This document shows, in pieces, positions 34,371 through 46,250 of a DNA stretch of 64,000 bases. The notes beneath the pieces were generated by a model that ran no database searches, had not been told where the DNA came from, and saw only the letters and a list, made by a program, of their open reading frames with translations. Source of the stretch: Hofstenia miamia (lineage: Eukaryota; Xenacoelomorpha; Acoela; Hofsteniidae); the NCBI GenBank assembly GCA_900660155.1, contig CABFPE010000129.1, positions 1,006,829-1,070,828 on the forward strand, in the 5' to 3' direction. The position numbers and the translations under genes were made by a program. The stretch's first letter is position 1. Each line of letters starts with the position of its first letter.

Positions 34371-36304
34371 ACTTCAAAGAATTTAGCTAATATGTTATTG
34401 GAGTGAAGTTTCTTACCTTACTTCCTTTTGTTGGGTCGGTTTCTAAAAGAAATGTCATCCTCACTACTACCCACACCGAAGACACTCTCAGCACACACAC
34501 ACTTCCTCAACCAATACCCATGCACCTGATCTATGCTTTACGCCTTCAATTTTTTCATCTGATTTAAAACCTCATTCAGTTTTGTTATTGTAGACTCCTT
34601 GTCTTTCTCTGTGCAGTCTTTACATTTGGTCCTTCATTTCTCCTTACAGCATCCTCAGCTACTGTAGATGTAGGCATTCATCTAGTTCTTTAGAGAATAC
34701 TCCCATTCAAACCATGTTGATCATATCGTCTGTTGCTTTAATTTTATCATGCGACAGACGTTAAAACACGAGTTTCAAGGTTATAAAACTTTTAATACAA
34801 AGGAAGGATATTGGGACTGAATACATTTATCATTTATTATAAAATAGAGACGTTGAATATGCTATTTTTACTACTAAAACAGTGATGAATATGAAATTTT
34901 TTAAGAGTAATCAACTTCATTCTTGAATTATTTAAAATTCAATTTGTTCTCCTTTCTTTATAGAATTCAAAATTAGATGAATTGTAAAGTTAGGTAACAG
35001 TCAAGCTTGGGATTCTTACATGAGCATCTCAAATACTTAAGAAATTAACGATTGGAATTAAACTTTCAACTGTTAAACCACTGTCGTAGTATTAGCTTAG
35101 AGTAATTAAATAAATATCCTAAAGTGCACCAAAATATACTTAAATACGTATCTCTTGAACAGTAAACAAGTGAATTTAGTATTATTAAGCTCGCCCATTA
35201 AATATGTATGTAATTGTTATCTATGCACTCTTAACAATTGTCAGTAGCTTGGTTTTACTCAAAATTTTCCTAACAAAGGATGATAGTGGGATTAAGCTGA
35301 TTCCTGAGAAGAATGAGTGGTTCTATGGTCATGCAAGACTCAATAGTAGNGAAGGCAATTTTCTGAAGAGAGTTCTAATATGATTTAGTTGCTGAAACTT
35401 CAAAGAATTTAGCTAATATGTTATTGGAGTGAAGTTTCTTACCTTACTTCCTTTTGTTGGGTCGGTTTCTAAAAGAAATGTCATCCTCACTACTACCCAC
35501 ACCGAAGACACTCTCAGCATACACACACTTCCTCAACCAATACCCATGCACCTGATCTATGCTTTACGCCTTCAATTTTTTCATCTGATTTAAAACCTCA
35601 TTCAGTTTTGTTATTGTAGACTCCTTGTCTTTCTCTGTGCAGTCTTTACATTTGGTCCTTCATTTCTCCTTACAGCATCCTCAGCTACTGTAGATGTAGG
35701 CATTCATCTAGTTCTTTAGAGAATACTCCCATTCAAACCATGTTGATCATATCGTCTGTTGCTTTAATTTTATCATGCGACAGACGTTAAAACACGAGTT
35801 TCAAGGTTATAAAACTTTTAATACAAAGGAAGGATATTGGGACTGAATACATTTATCATTTATTATAAAATAGAGACGTTGAATATGCTATTTTTACTAC
35901 TAAAACAGTGATGAATATGAAATTTTTTAAGAGTCATTTAAAATTCAATTTGTTCTCCTTTTTTTTGCAAAGTTAGGTAACAGTCAAGCTTGGGATCCTT
36001 ACATGACGAGTGGAATTAAGCGCTCAACTGTTAAACCACTGTCGTAGTATTAGCTTAGTAATTAAATAAATATCCTAAAGTGCACCAAAATATACTTAAA
36101 TACGTATCTCTTGAACAGTAAACAAGTGAATTTAGTTTTTTTAAGCTCGCCCATTAAATATGTATGTAATTGTTCTCTATGCACTCTTAACAATTGTCAG
36201 TAGCTTGGTTTTACTCAAAATTTTCCTAACAAAGGATGATAGTGGGATTAAGCTGATTCCTGAGAAGAATGAGTGGTTCTATGGTCATGCAAGACTCAAT
36301 AGTA
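34325..36304. repeat. Tandem duplicate around a single N, carrying two P450 5' ends
   Basis: 34325-35349 and 35351-36304 are the same sequence with substitutions and a deletion of about 70 bases near 35930; N at 35350. The left copy carries the start of the P450 first exon (ATG 35204) and is cut at the N after about 48 codons. The right copy continues into the full exon. The left copy is therefore an assembly or allelic duplicate. Confidence 0.85.
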
Positions 36305-39300
36305 GACTTGAAGAAGGTGCATTAGAGTTCATCTTCAACTGGTCAAAGAAGCTTAAAGAGAAGATTGTGCGAATAAAAAATACTTTTGTTAACGCATTCA
36401 TAATTTGTGATTTTGATGTAATGAAGGAAATATTTGTTGATCAAGGGCAGTATACATCAGATAGGCACTTTTTTCTATCAGAAAATGTTCACGGAGTTTC
36501 AAATCCTGGAGGATTGCTTTCGACGAATGGGAAAAGGTAAATCTTCACTATATTTAACATTATACTTTTGATGAATGTCATTCTACTTAAATAACATGAT
36601 AAAATTGATATTGAACTAGCGTAACATTATACTCTATTAATGTATATATATATATATATATATATATATTCATTAGTCCTGTGATACAACTGAGCTCTCT
36701 AAGGTTCGCGTTTTATAAAATTGGGCCAAAGCAAACCAGTATCATTCGATTCTTAGGACAACCTAAGTCAATTTTAAAACTTTTGTTTTTCATTTGTTAT
36801 ATAAGTACATGTCATTTTTGTTTATTTTTGTAATGTTTTCATGTCAGCCGATGCCAGATTCTTTTTGTAGACCCTATATATATATATCTTTCTTCGGATT
36901 TTGAAATCTGTTTGGATCTTCGAAATATCTCTGGAATGCTGTCGGCGATTGGTAAGATCCATGCCATCGCGCATCCAAGCTGTCCTTGATAACAGAGGTT
37001 ATCCTACCAAATATTGATTCTAGTGATCTTCTTACATCATGTTTCTGTGAAATAGATTGTTTTTGAATTCAATAAATGATAGTGATGGATATTTTTTTGA
37101 GTTTTAGTTCCAAATATGGCATCATTATGAGATGGAAACCAAAAACATGATATTTCAGTGGGTGGGCTAATATTTTGGCCACTATGGTATATATATATAT
37201 ATAATATCATCCAGATATTTCCAAATGTTGTAGATAAATTTTAATATATTGAAAATGTTTGCAACAAAACACTAAACGATTTTCAGAGATTGATTCNNNN
37301 NNNNNNNNNNNNNNNNNNNNNNNNNNNNNNNNNNNNNNNNNNNNNNNNNNNNNNNNNNNNNNNNNNNNNNNNNNNNNNNNNNNNNNNNNNNNNNNNNNNT
37401 ATATATATATATATATATATATATATGTTATGCAAATAAGATTAGTTCAAATATTACGTCATAATTACATTTGATTTCAATTATTCTTTAAAATACTGCA
37501 GTTTATATTTTTGGGATCAAATATTAGAAATCTTTGTATATAAGTTTGCACATGTATGAGCATTTTGCCATATTATAGAAGATGCAGAAATTCATGTAAA
37601 ATCATTTAATAGAGATTATCTTTTTCTATTACGAAAGCAACAGACATCATCACGAACCGTGAATTTGCTCGGACAATTCTTAAAAAATTAATGAGTCTCC
37701 TCACTTTGTGCATGTCATGTTGTTTTCTGATGAAGCAGTGCTTCACCCCGGTTGAGGAGTCAATGTCCACAATGCTACTCATTGTTCTGTGAATGATGAC
37801 CTTCATTGGCTAATTGAGAAGTCATTGAACTCCCGGAACCCGGAAAACAATGGTTTGGGCTGCTATAGGAGGCGCTGGTGTCATTGGTCTTTCATTTTCG
37901 GTGACAATGTTGACGAAATGTCATATTTGAAGGTGAAAGAAAATTCTTCCCAGAGTTCTGTCGTCTCCTTAAGGCACCGGACCTTTTCATTATGCAGGAT
38001 GGAGTTCCTTCTCACTTGCAAAAAGACGTCAGCGCATGGCTGAATGAAAAGTTCCCCGGAAGGTGGATAGGACGCTGAGGTGCTGAATTCCTTAACATTA
38101 CCTGGCCTCCTCGCTCGCCTGACTTGACCCCAGCGGACTTTTTCCTGTGGGGCCTTGTCAAAGGACTCGTCTACAAGCAAAACTATGAAAATCTTGACCA
38201 ACTCAAAGCCACCATTGTCACAGCGTTTCAACAGGTTTCACAAGACATAACATTTGAAACTATGGACAACTTTGTCAACATTTAGTTTTTGAATGTTACG
38301 GGGGCCACATTGAAATGTAATACATATAGTAAGATTAGTTGTTTTTATCATTGACCCTAAACAATATTCTTTCGATTGAGACCAAGTTTACTAAAAACCG
38401 GCCGACTGGAAGCGATATTATTAAATCTTTAAATCGGGACAGATAAAAAAACACAATGTGCTTAAAAATTTAGCTATTTTTTTTATGAAAATTTCAATTT
38501 TTGGAAATTCATTCAAATGATTCCCATAATTATTGCTTACGAGGTTCTCAGTCAACCAAATATTTTTTCCAAAGACTACCAGAGTGCCCTGCGCAAAGTC
38601 AGAGACTATGATGTCTACAATTCATAATCTTAGAATGTAAGTGAAAGTTGATACTCTTGCAATTTGAAGTGTGCAAAAGAACCATAAAATTTCTAAGTTT
38701 TTATCATCTGCTAAATTGAGTTGCTTCATTTGTAAATCATATTTGTAATATATAGAAATTTCACCACCTTTTGATTTTTCTGAATTTGAACTCGTCTTTT
38801 CAGATAATCTTGAATTCTGTATTGAAACATAATCATTCTGAAGGAATGTAGTGACATTGTCTTTTTTAATGATCTGGAATTTATTAAGATATTATTATCT
38901 GTTGTTCTTTTACCCATTTTTGAGATTACCACCACAATTTTGTTGTTTTATTGTATGTTTGCTGAGTAAACTTTCTAATTTTTATATTTGTTCTTTGAAT
39001 TCCATTTCGAATGAGTAAGTATCCCTTGATAATATCAGTTGATGAAAGATCTGGTAATATAAAAACGATCGACTTCTCTGGCAAATGTAAATATTTTGAT
39101 TACCCAATCGCAGTTTCCAACACAGTGTGTTGTCCAATGATATGTGAGAATGCAGTAATACTTAGCTTAAATGCCGTAGTCACCTGATTACTGTAAATTG
39201 TAATATACACGAAATGCTTGTAAAAATTAAATTGATTTGTATATTTGAGGAACGATTTCTTAGACAACGTCAAGAAACAGTGGGAGTCAATCAATGCAAC

Positions 39301-40075
39301 AGGCGAAATCGACTTTACCCGGAAAATTTCAAAAAACTATTTAAACAAGCTTATGCACGGCTCTGGATATGTCCTACAGTTACTTGTAATTTGTCTTGTA
39401 AGGCATTCAAACATACAAGTTTGAGTATGACCATCTTTTATTCTTTAAAATAGGTTATGGAAAGATGATTTTTCTACATGAAAAGTATTTGGTGCTACAC
39501 GAACTCAACACTGATTCAACTTGATATTAATCTATTCCGAAACGCAGAATCTAGATCTTCAACCCGTAACCTACTATAAGACCATTTTGTAATTCTTACC
39601 AAAAAAATCTTTAACTTTTCTGTTTGATAATCTACTTACATACCTTGAAATTGACAAATTTAAAATGTAAATTTTACTTTTCGACGAATTGTTTATAAAT
39701 TATCTTTCACTTCTAGAAATTTTTTTTAAAATTACCTATTTGCTTATGAAACTTATTTCTCAATTCTACCATCGAAGCTTGGAATGATTTACCAGTAAGT
39801 GTACGAAAGCTGCAAAGTAGGTCTGAATTCAAAAATCATGTAAAGAATTTACTTAGTTTAACGTATATTCCAAAATTAAAAAATACTTTATGGAAAGGGT
39901 TCAAATTTTACGAACCGTGGCATAAGACCTAAGATTACTGAATAGTATTATATAATTGAAATATTAATTTGTAAATAGTTATTTTTGTCGATATTTTTAT
40001 TAATTTGTAAATTTTTATTTTTTGTTTTAGTACAGCAAACAGCAATTTTGTTGAAATTAAAACTGTGCTGAATAA

Positions 40076-40106
<31 letters not shown>

Positions 40107-41294
40107 CTTCTTCTTTTTCTTCTTCTTCTTCTTCTTCTTCTTCTTCTTCTTCTTCAGTGTAATTCTGATTTGAAATAATTGCTTTTGTTTAGATGGCATG
40201 ATAATCGATCCTTTGTTCTTAATCTCTTCCGCCACTTTGGACTTGGGAAAGCCAGTATTGATGAACGCATTGAATTGGAATCCGGATTCTTATGTGAAGA
40301 GTTAGCCAAGCATTGCGGAAAACTTATCGATCCAGACCATATTGTAGAGAACGCGTCTTCGAACATTATTTGTTCTTTAATATTTGGCGAACGCTATGAA
40401 TACACAGATCCCCAGTTTAAGTTTCTTATGGAAAGGGTTTCTTATAGCTTTAAGAACGGAAATTTCAATCTAGCTATTTTTAAAAAGCTTAACAGATACA
40501 TTCCTTTTTCAAAAAAACTTTCTGCAATTGATAAGTCTCACGCAGACGTAAATGAGTTTTTAAATGCTCGCATTGAAGAGCACCGACAAACTTTTGATGC
40601 CAACAACATCCGTGACATCACCGATGCGTATTTATTGGAGATATCGAAGAACAATTCATTTGAACTAAAGGATCTTAGGCATTGCGCTAGGGATCTTTTC
40701 TTAGCTGGGACGGAAACTACTGCTTCTACCATGTTATGGGCTATGTTTTTTATGGCACTGTATCCTGACATTCAAACCAAAGTTCAAAAGGAAATTGATG
40801 AAGTAGTTGGGCGGGATCGTCTGCCAAAAAAATCAGACATGAGTAGGTTGTCATTTACATTGAGCACCTTATACGAAATTCAAAGACTAGGATGCATCGC
40901 ACAAGGTACCCTAGGTCATATATCTAATAGAGACCTGCCTTTTGGAAATAAGAAAATCCCCAAAAACGAACTCATCATTGGAAACATTTACGCTGTGTTA
41001 CATAGTGATAAATGGGACAAGCCTTATGTCTTTGATGCAGCTCGATTCATAAATGAAAAGGGAGAGATATACAAACCCGAATATTTCATTCCTTACGGAA
41101 TAGGTCCACGAATGTGCGCTGGTTCGAAACTAGCTGAACTGGAATTAAGAACATTCTTCTCATCATTGATGCATCAGTTTTCCTTTGATTTTTCGTCTGA
41201 AATCAACAGAAACAACATCAACTTTAATCATAGATATGGGCAGATCACAAACAAACCTCGCATTCACGAGTTTGTGTTAACTAAGCGAATTTAA
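36160..41294 (+). CDS. Cytochrome P450, CYP2-like (clan 2)
   Basis: Two exons, 36160-36536 and 40193-41294, join in phase (Arg126 split) to a full-length 492-residue protein. An N-terminal hydrophobic anchor (residues 1-22) implies ER membrane attachment. Helix I has AGTETT (297-302), helix K has EIQR (Glu354, Arg357), and the heme loop is PYGIGPRMCAG with ligand Cys434. The junction GLLSTNGKRWHDNRSF aligns with the CYP2 helix-C region (SNGxxWKxxRRF). P450s of this type oxidise lipophilic substrates with an NADPH-P450 reductase; the substrate is not predictable. Unusual: no PPGP hinge after the anchor (IPEKNEWFYG instead), Tyr in place of the usual Phe before the heme loop, and a single intron where vertebrate CYP2 genes have eight. 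An acceptor-like TTTTTTTAAG lies ~15 bases before the ATG. Confidence 0.94.
36537..37580 (+). other. First part of the P450 intron, with (TA)n runs and an assembly gap
   Basis: Donor GTAAAT at 36537. Contains (TA)n at about 36641-36670, a short one at 36870-36887, another at 37184-37203, then a 103-N gap (37297-37399) followed directly by (TA)n to about 37426. The gap is probably an unresolved TA repeat. No coding sequence recognised. Confidence 0.65.
37580..38290 (+). pseudogene. Mariner-type transposase remnant in the P450 intron
   Basis: Translation in shifting frames gives FIMQDGVPSHLQKDVSAWLN, then KFPGRWIGR, WPPRSPDLTPADFFLWG and a C-terminus FETMDNFVNI, the DDE half of a Tc1/mariner-superfamily transposase. 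It contains several stops and frameshifts. I could not identify inverted ends. Its sequence differs from the mariner element in the Bcl-2 intron. Confidence 0.8.
38291..39719 (+). other. Middle of the P450 intron
   Basis: AT-rich. A short frame at 39214-39453 has mixed composition but resembles nothing I can name. No terminal-repeat element seen. Confidence 0.45.
39720..40158 (+). mobile_element. LINE 3' end with (TTC)n tail abutting the P450 splice acceptor
   Basis: Plus-strand translation includes SWNDLPVSVRKLQSRSEFKN and WKGFKFYEPWHKT, a LINE C-terminus related to the GYKFYN family. After a GCTGAATAAAC polyadenylation-like word comes (TTC)n, about 40078-40156, the element's microsatellite tail. 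The acceptor of P450 exon 2 is 36 bases farther on (40192). Confidence 0.7.
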
Positions 41295-41432
41295 GTTTTA
41301 ATGGTGTGTTTTTGTTTCAAAATTATAATTCTAATGAAAACCCGTACATCGGTAGGCAAACGTTTTCTTTAATTCATAAAAAAGAGAAAAATAATATATT
41401 ATAATAATTGACAATACGTAGGTCTAAAGATA
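41295..41432 (+). other. P450 3' flank
   Basis: A short AT-rich stretch between the stop codon and the target duplication of the hAT miniature element. No canonical AATAAA is seen in the first 100 bases; variants such as AATAAT occur. Confidence 0.4.
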
Positions 41433-41440
41433 CACATCCT

Positions 41441-41733
41441 CAGGCCCGTGGCTTGCATTTGAAGTTTAGAGGGGGCATGGCCCGCAAAGTTCAATTAATT
41501 AATCATAGTTTTACTCATATGAGATAGTTTCACCCTTTTTCATTGAATTTTTTTAATAGAATTGCATTAGAATTATGTATATTTCAACTAAAAGATATTC
41601 ACTCTAACTTAGTTACAGAATATTAGAATTAATACTATGGAGTTTTGTATCCAGGATGTCAAAAGGAAGGGGGCACAGTGGCCCAACAGGGAGTGCCATA
41701 GCCCCCTCTGGCCCTCCCCTCGCCACGGCCCTG
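41441..41733. mobile_element. hAT miniature element with perfect 8-base target duplication
   Basis: 293 bp. Left end CAGGCCCGTGGC, right end GCCACGGCCCTG (inverted with one mismatch). CACATCCT is duplicated at 41433-41440 and 41734-41741. Inside the ends are further G/C-rich inverted blocks (GGGGGCATGGCCC and CCCCTCTGGCCCTCCCC). There is no coding frame. It sits about 150 bases beyond the P450 stop and may lie in its 3' UTR. Confidence 0.85.
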
Positions 41734-42072
41734 CACATCCTTATGTTTCATTAAACATTTGCTGATATTGATGTTATGCATTGAGCCAAATATATTAAAT
41801 ACTGATATATGTTATATTTATACATGCTAGAAGATAATTTTGGCACTAATCGCTCGCAGCAGTTTATGTGGCGCAATCAACGATTTAAATCTGTTGGAAG
41901 ACGTATAAAATAAAATAGAATTTATCTCCCAATTGATTATAATTAAAAACCATTTATACTCTATATTTAAAGAATATCTGCTTTTAAACTGTGTACATTC
42001 TTTCAGCATTCTGAAATGATCCCTTTAATCATAAACTACGAAGCAATTAAATTTTTGATCAGCACATTTCTC

Positions 42073-42428
42073 CAGACTTGTCAATGAGCCGAACTTCTAA
42101 CGAACCGAGCCGATCCGAGCCAAGCTTGAGAACACTATTTGATATACAACGAGCCCAATACGAGCCGACTTTAGGCGAAGCAAATTTATAGTTCTGCTTG
42201 TTAATTAAATTATGGAAATTATTCTTATTTTTTGCAGTCAGTATGCCTTTCCTATAATCTTATTTAAGCAATGTTTGTCAAATAATAGGAAGAGCGATGA
42301 AAAAAATTCTTTAAGCAAGATATTTTTAAAAAAATACCGAGCTAAAACGAGCCTCATTCAGAGATTTTATGTAGTGAGCCGAGCCGAGCCGAGCCGAGCT
42401 TGGAAATGTGGGCTCGTTGACAAGTCTG
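42073..42428 (+). mobile_element. Miniature element with CAGACTTGTCAA ends and GAGCC repeats
   Basis: Ends are inverted: CAGACTTGTCAATGAGCC on the left and the complement of CAGACTTGTCAACGAGCC on the right. Subterminal arrays of GAGCC occur on both sides (four tandem copies of GAGCCGAGCC type at 42377-42399). No target duplication is seen. A second copy in opposite orientation is at 56820. Confidence 0.75.
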
Positions 42429-42436
42429 CAACCATG

Positions 42437-42739
42437 CTATGAAATTACCGCAAACAATATTCATTTTGTCATTTAGATGTCCGAAAGTATGGATGGATTA
42501 TCGAACGGAGTATATTTTTCTGCTTTAAATACTCCCTATGGTTTGTTTTCCTATTTCAATGTTTGTAATAGATACATGACTATGAGATATTCTTCTGCTC
42601 TACTGGGTAATCAGACTCAGTATGGTACAATCAGATTTGATGGATTGTAACGCATCAATAACAACTCATCTACATTAACAAGAACTTCGTTCTACTGCAG
42701 TGTACAGATATTAAATACTAATTAGAACCCTGAAAGTAC
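42437..42739. other. Spacer without recognised features
   Basis: AT-rich, no coding frame or ends recognised. Confidence 0.45.
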
Positions 42740-43121
42740 TAGAGCTCTACAGTACAACAAAAATCTTATCCAATTCCGGTACCATGCTATTCAAAATTTT
42801 TTATTACCAATACACCAAATCCGTTTGGTTCCGCGGTGCTGTAACTCAAAACGCTAAGAAAACAAAAAACAAGAAAGCTAATAATATTCCATCAATTTCT
42901 CACAAACTGAAAACCGGTACCTCAAACATTAAAAATAAGAAAAAACCAGAAAAAACAAAATAATCAATCAATTTCTAAAAAATTAAAAATTTTTGATTAA
43001 GTCCCAGTACCGTTAGAGATTTTTAAGGTAGTACCGGTCCCGTACGGTACCGTTAACGAGATCATATTTCTTAATCCAGTACCGCACCGACGGGATTAGT
43101 CCTGGGAGTCGCAGACCTCTA
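42740..43121. mobile_element. Candidate hAT-like miniature element with TAGAG ends
   Basis: The left end TAGAGCTCTACAGTAC pairs with the inverted right end TAGAGGTCTGCGACTCC. The interior has several GGTACCG-type palindromes. TAGAG fits the hAT end consensus YARNG and matches the element at 45474. No target duplication is visible, so it is less certain. Confidence 0.5.
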
Positions 43122-45228
43122 GCGTGAAAATTAGGTACAGATAGAAGTTAAATCTTTTTAAAAATTCGGAATTTACAAAGAAAATCGTAATTTTTTTTCA
43201 AAGAAATATGCTTTAATAGAAATTTCTCTTCAACATTGCATTCAAGCAATACATATGTCCACACCTCATCATTTACAAAATTTCATAATAGGCTTGGAGA
43301 ACATTCTGTGGAAATGCGGAAAAAGTTAAGCATATGTTTTGGAGCATATCTGAATTGCATAAATTGTTTGCGATTCATATTAAACTCATTTAAAGATTAT
43401 TTCCAAATTAGTTGTAATTAATGATGAACTTATTTGTTGAAGTAATTTTAAAATTCACGCCAGACTGTTTAATGCTAAATAATTTGGTTGCTTAATTTAC
43501 TTTTAGCGATTCCTTGCCTTGTTCACAATTTGTGTTGTATTTTTTACTACTGGCCTGTTTTTATACCTGAATGACAACTGCACGTATTTCTTTGCCTTAA
43601 CGTGAATCACGTTCAGCGATTCCTTGAACAATGACTTAGACTTAGGAAACGAAAACATTCTTCTGATTTTTACTAGTTTCGACACCTTGTTTAATTATAA
43701 ACATATTTATCATTATTTCCACCAGAAATCAAAGCTGTCTTCGTGATGATAAAGGTTATGACGCATTTGTCGTTATTCCCAAGAGGTTGCACTCAGAAAA
43801 GTGACTTAAAATCATTAAAAAGTGTGCCTTCACTTATCTGAAAGCATTTGGCATTTTAAATTTAAATTTCTTGTCAGATTTTACATAAAGTAGCTCTTAG
43901 CGAGGAAAAATTCAGCATCTGATCAAAAAAATCATTCATAGTGAAAAAATTAATCGTGAAAAATCAGAATATTGTACCCTGAATAATTGTAAGATGTTTT
44001 GCACTTTTACTTATGTTGTTAACTCTCCAATCACAATTAAGAATATTCAACTATTTATACATAAAAAACTTCTTTCTATTTTCAAATTTTTAATCCATTT
44101 CTTAAAACTGTTTATTCAATTTATATTTTTTCTATATGAGCTTGTTTAAATTCATTACATTAGTTAATTGGCAAGAAGTTTGAAAATTGACACATAATTG
44201 TCGTCTGATGATTAATACACTTAGTTAGGTCAAAAATAGTTCATAGGTCTGTACAATTCAGTACTGACTTTGTTTTTGTTTATCATTGCTTGTATCTCAT
44301 TACTGATATGTCAAATTTACAAATAGAAAAGTGATGAAATATGATTGCTCAAACCTGGCTATACTAATACCGAATGAAAAACATCGAATGCATGAATGTA
44401 AGCCAGCAAAGAATTTACTGAAAATTTAACATTTTCACAAAGAAATTTCTTTGAAATTTCCTCATGGTGATATGATTTTAATATTTTGCCATTTTCATTA
44501 AAAAAATTAATTTTACTTTCGACGCGGTATGAATTTTCATGTCTTATGTATAATTTCGCAATATTTTCGTCCAAGAACAACATTGTCCTTTTTATGTATT
44601 TTCATGTTTTACCTGCTAATATGCTCTGTGTTGTTTTATCACGATTTCCTCATTTCTCCCGCAGCAGTTGGGGTGTTTTATGGCGTAAGGAACAGCAAAC
44701 CCTTTCCGCTGGTCAGAAAACCTATGTTAATTGCATAATGAAAAATGTAAAATCATAGCGTAGACTCAAATGCTTAGTGGATTTCTTTGATGATTATCGT
44801 CTCGATTCAATGGCGTATTTTCGATGATTTTAATTTCATGTTTTTCATTTGATGTTTTTATGTCTGCCCTATTTTTCTTTGCAATATTAGGCCTAAGTAC
44901 ATGAACAGTATTGGAATTTATTGTAGCAGCACCAAATTTGAAATCATTTTCTTCTTAGTTTTTTTTACAAGAGATTATGTGAGATTGGGAATCAGCTCCT
45001 TAAACACTCTCACTATAATAAGCACTACTATGAAAAATATAGCAAAAAGGGTGAATTGAGACTGAAAAGTTTAGCCTTTTTGCAATTTATGTTTGAATTC
45101 ACAAGAATTTTTCTGAAATATTTATATCCAAAATTTGTAAGAATCCCATTATATCACTCAAAAATATATGTGTATGCAAACATGTGTGTGCAAAAGCTAC
45201 AAATTTTAAAATTCATAGGAGGCTAGGT
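43122..45228. other. Gene-free stretch
   Basis: Only short random-looking frames. About 44650-44760 is slightly less AT-rich than its surroundings but I recognise no protein in it. Confidence 0.45.
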
Positions 45229-46250
45229 CAGAGTTGGAACCAGCCGGCCTAAAATAATTATTAAGGCCGGTAAAAATATACCGGACTAAACCGGCCGAAT
45301 TTTTAGCCAAACAATATAAAAATTGGTCAAGATCAGAGTCAAGACAAAGACCAATAAATTAATTTTGAAGGAAAAATTTGAAAAGACATTTTGAAAAGTG
45401 GAACAAAAATATCACTTGCAAGTTGTAAGCTATTTTTTCGTAACGTGGTGTGTGTGAGGGTGTGTGTATATGTTAGAGCTAGGCGCCAGCCCGCTGAGCC
45501 CGCCGCCGGTAAATTTTGATGGCTGAGCCGATTGATAACTAAAACTATATCAAGACAAACGAAATTGGTCATAAAAGGGAAACAGCACTTAATGTCGTTG
45601 ATGTGGTAGTGACGTTTGACATTGATTAGGCTTTGAATTATTAAACAGATTGTCTTCAAGTGCATGAGGAACATCTTTGGGGATAGATAGTTTCACAATA
45701 CTGCTAGCATCATATACAGTTTCTACAGGGCTATAGGCCTTCTAGTGTTTATATTTGGAATATTATACAGCCTAATCCAGTTCTATAGATGCCCTTCAGC
45801 CGGCTGCACCGCCGCCGCCGACCTCATCGGGTCTGCCCGCCATAGTAGTCGCCTGACGGCGGCGCCCACCTCTAGTATATGTAAACCTCATTACATGTAG
45901 ATTGAGTTGGATTGACAGAAATAATTTAGTCTCTCACAAATCATTACAGGGAAGCGGTCGCTATTAGATAGTGCTTCCGTTGAATCATTAAGCGTATTAA
46001 AGGAGGCTTTTTTACCGGTCAATGGCCATAGTATTTTCTATAATTATATATTTTATATTTTTCTGTATATTTGGATTTATAACATTTTTGAATATACTAT
46101 TCTGCACCGTTTTCAATGTTCTTTTTTTGAGATTATATGAGAAAGCAAATTTACATTTTTGCGGGCCCAAACTGGCCAGAATAGGGCGGCAGACTAAGTC
46201 ATTCACCGGCCACAGGCCGGGCCTAATTATTTGCGGCCGATTCCAACTAA
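45229..46250. mobile_element. Non-autonomous inverted-repeat element, ~1 kb, hosting a nested element
   Basis: The left end CAGAGTTGGAACCAGCCGGC pairs with the inverted right end AGTTGGAATCGGCCGC; similarity continues through AAATAATTA and CCGG blocks. The interior has no transposase. The right edge runs straight into the (GATAA)n tail of the minus-strand LINE, which may have removed the last bases and the target duplication. A 401-bp element is nested inside. Confidence 0.65.
45474..45874. mobile_element. hAT miniature element nested in a larger element
   Basis: 401 bp with ends TAGAGCTAGGCGCC and the inverse of TAGAGGTGGGCGCC, flanked by the perfect 8-base duplication GTATATGT (45466-45473 and 45875-45882). 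The subterminal regions are very GC-rich (GCCGCCGCC). There is no coding frame. Confidence 0.85.

Noticed and set aside
35204-35349. A separate, truncated P450 gene
   Set aside because: It is the left copy of a duplication cut at an N; the right copy continues into the complete gene.
39948-40235. Minus-strand polylysine protein frame
   Set aside because: The frame is produced by the (TTC)n microsatellite read in reverse.
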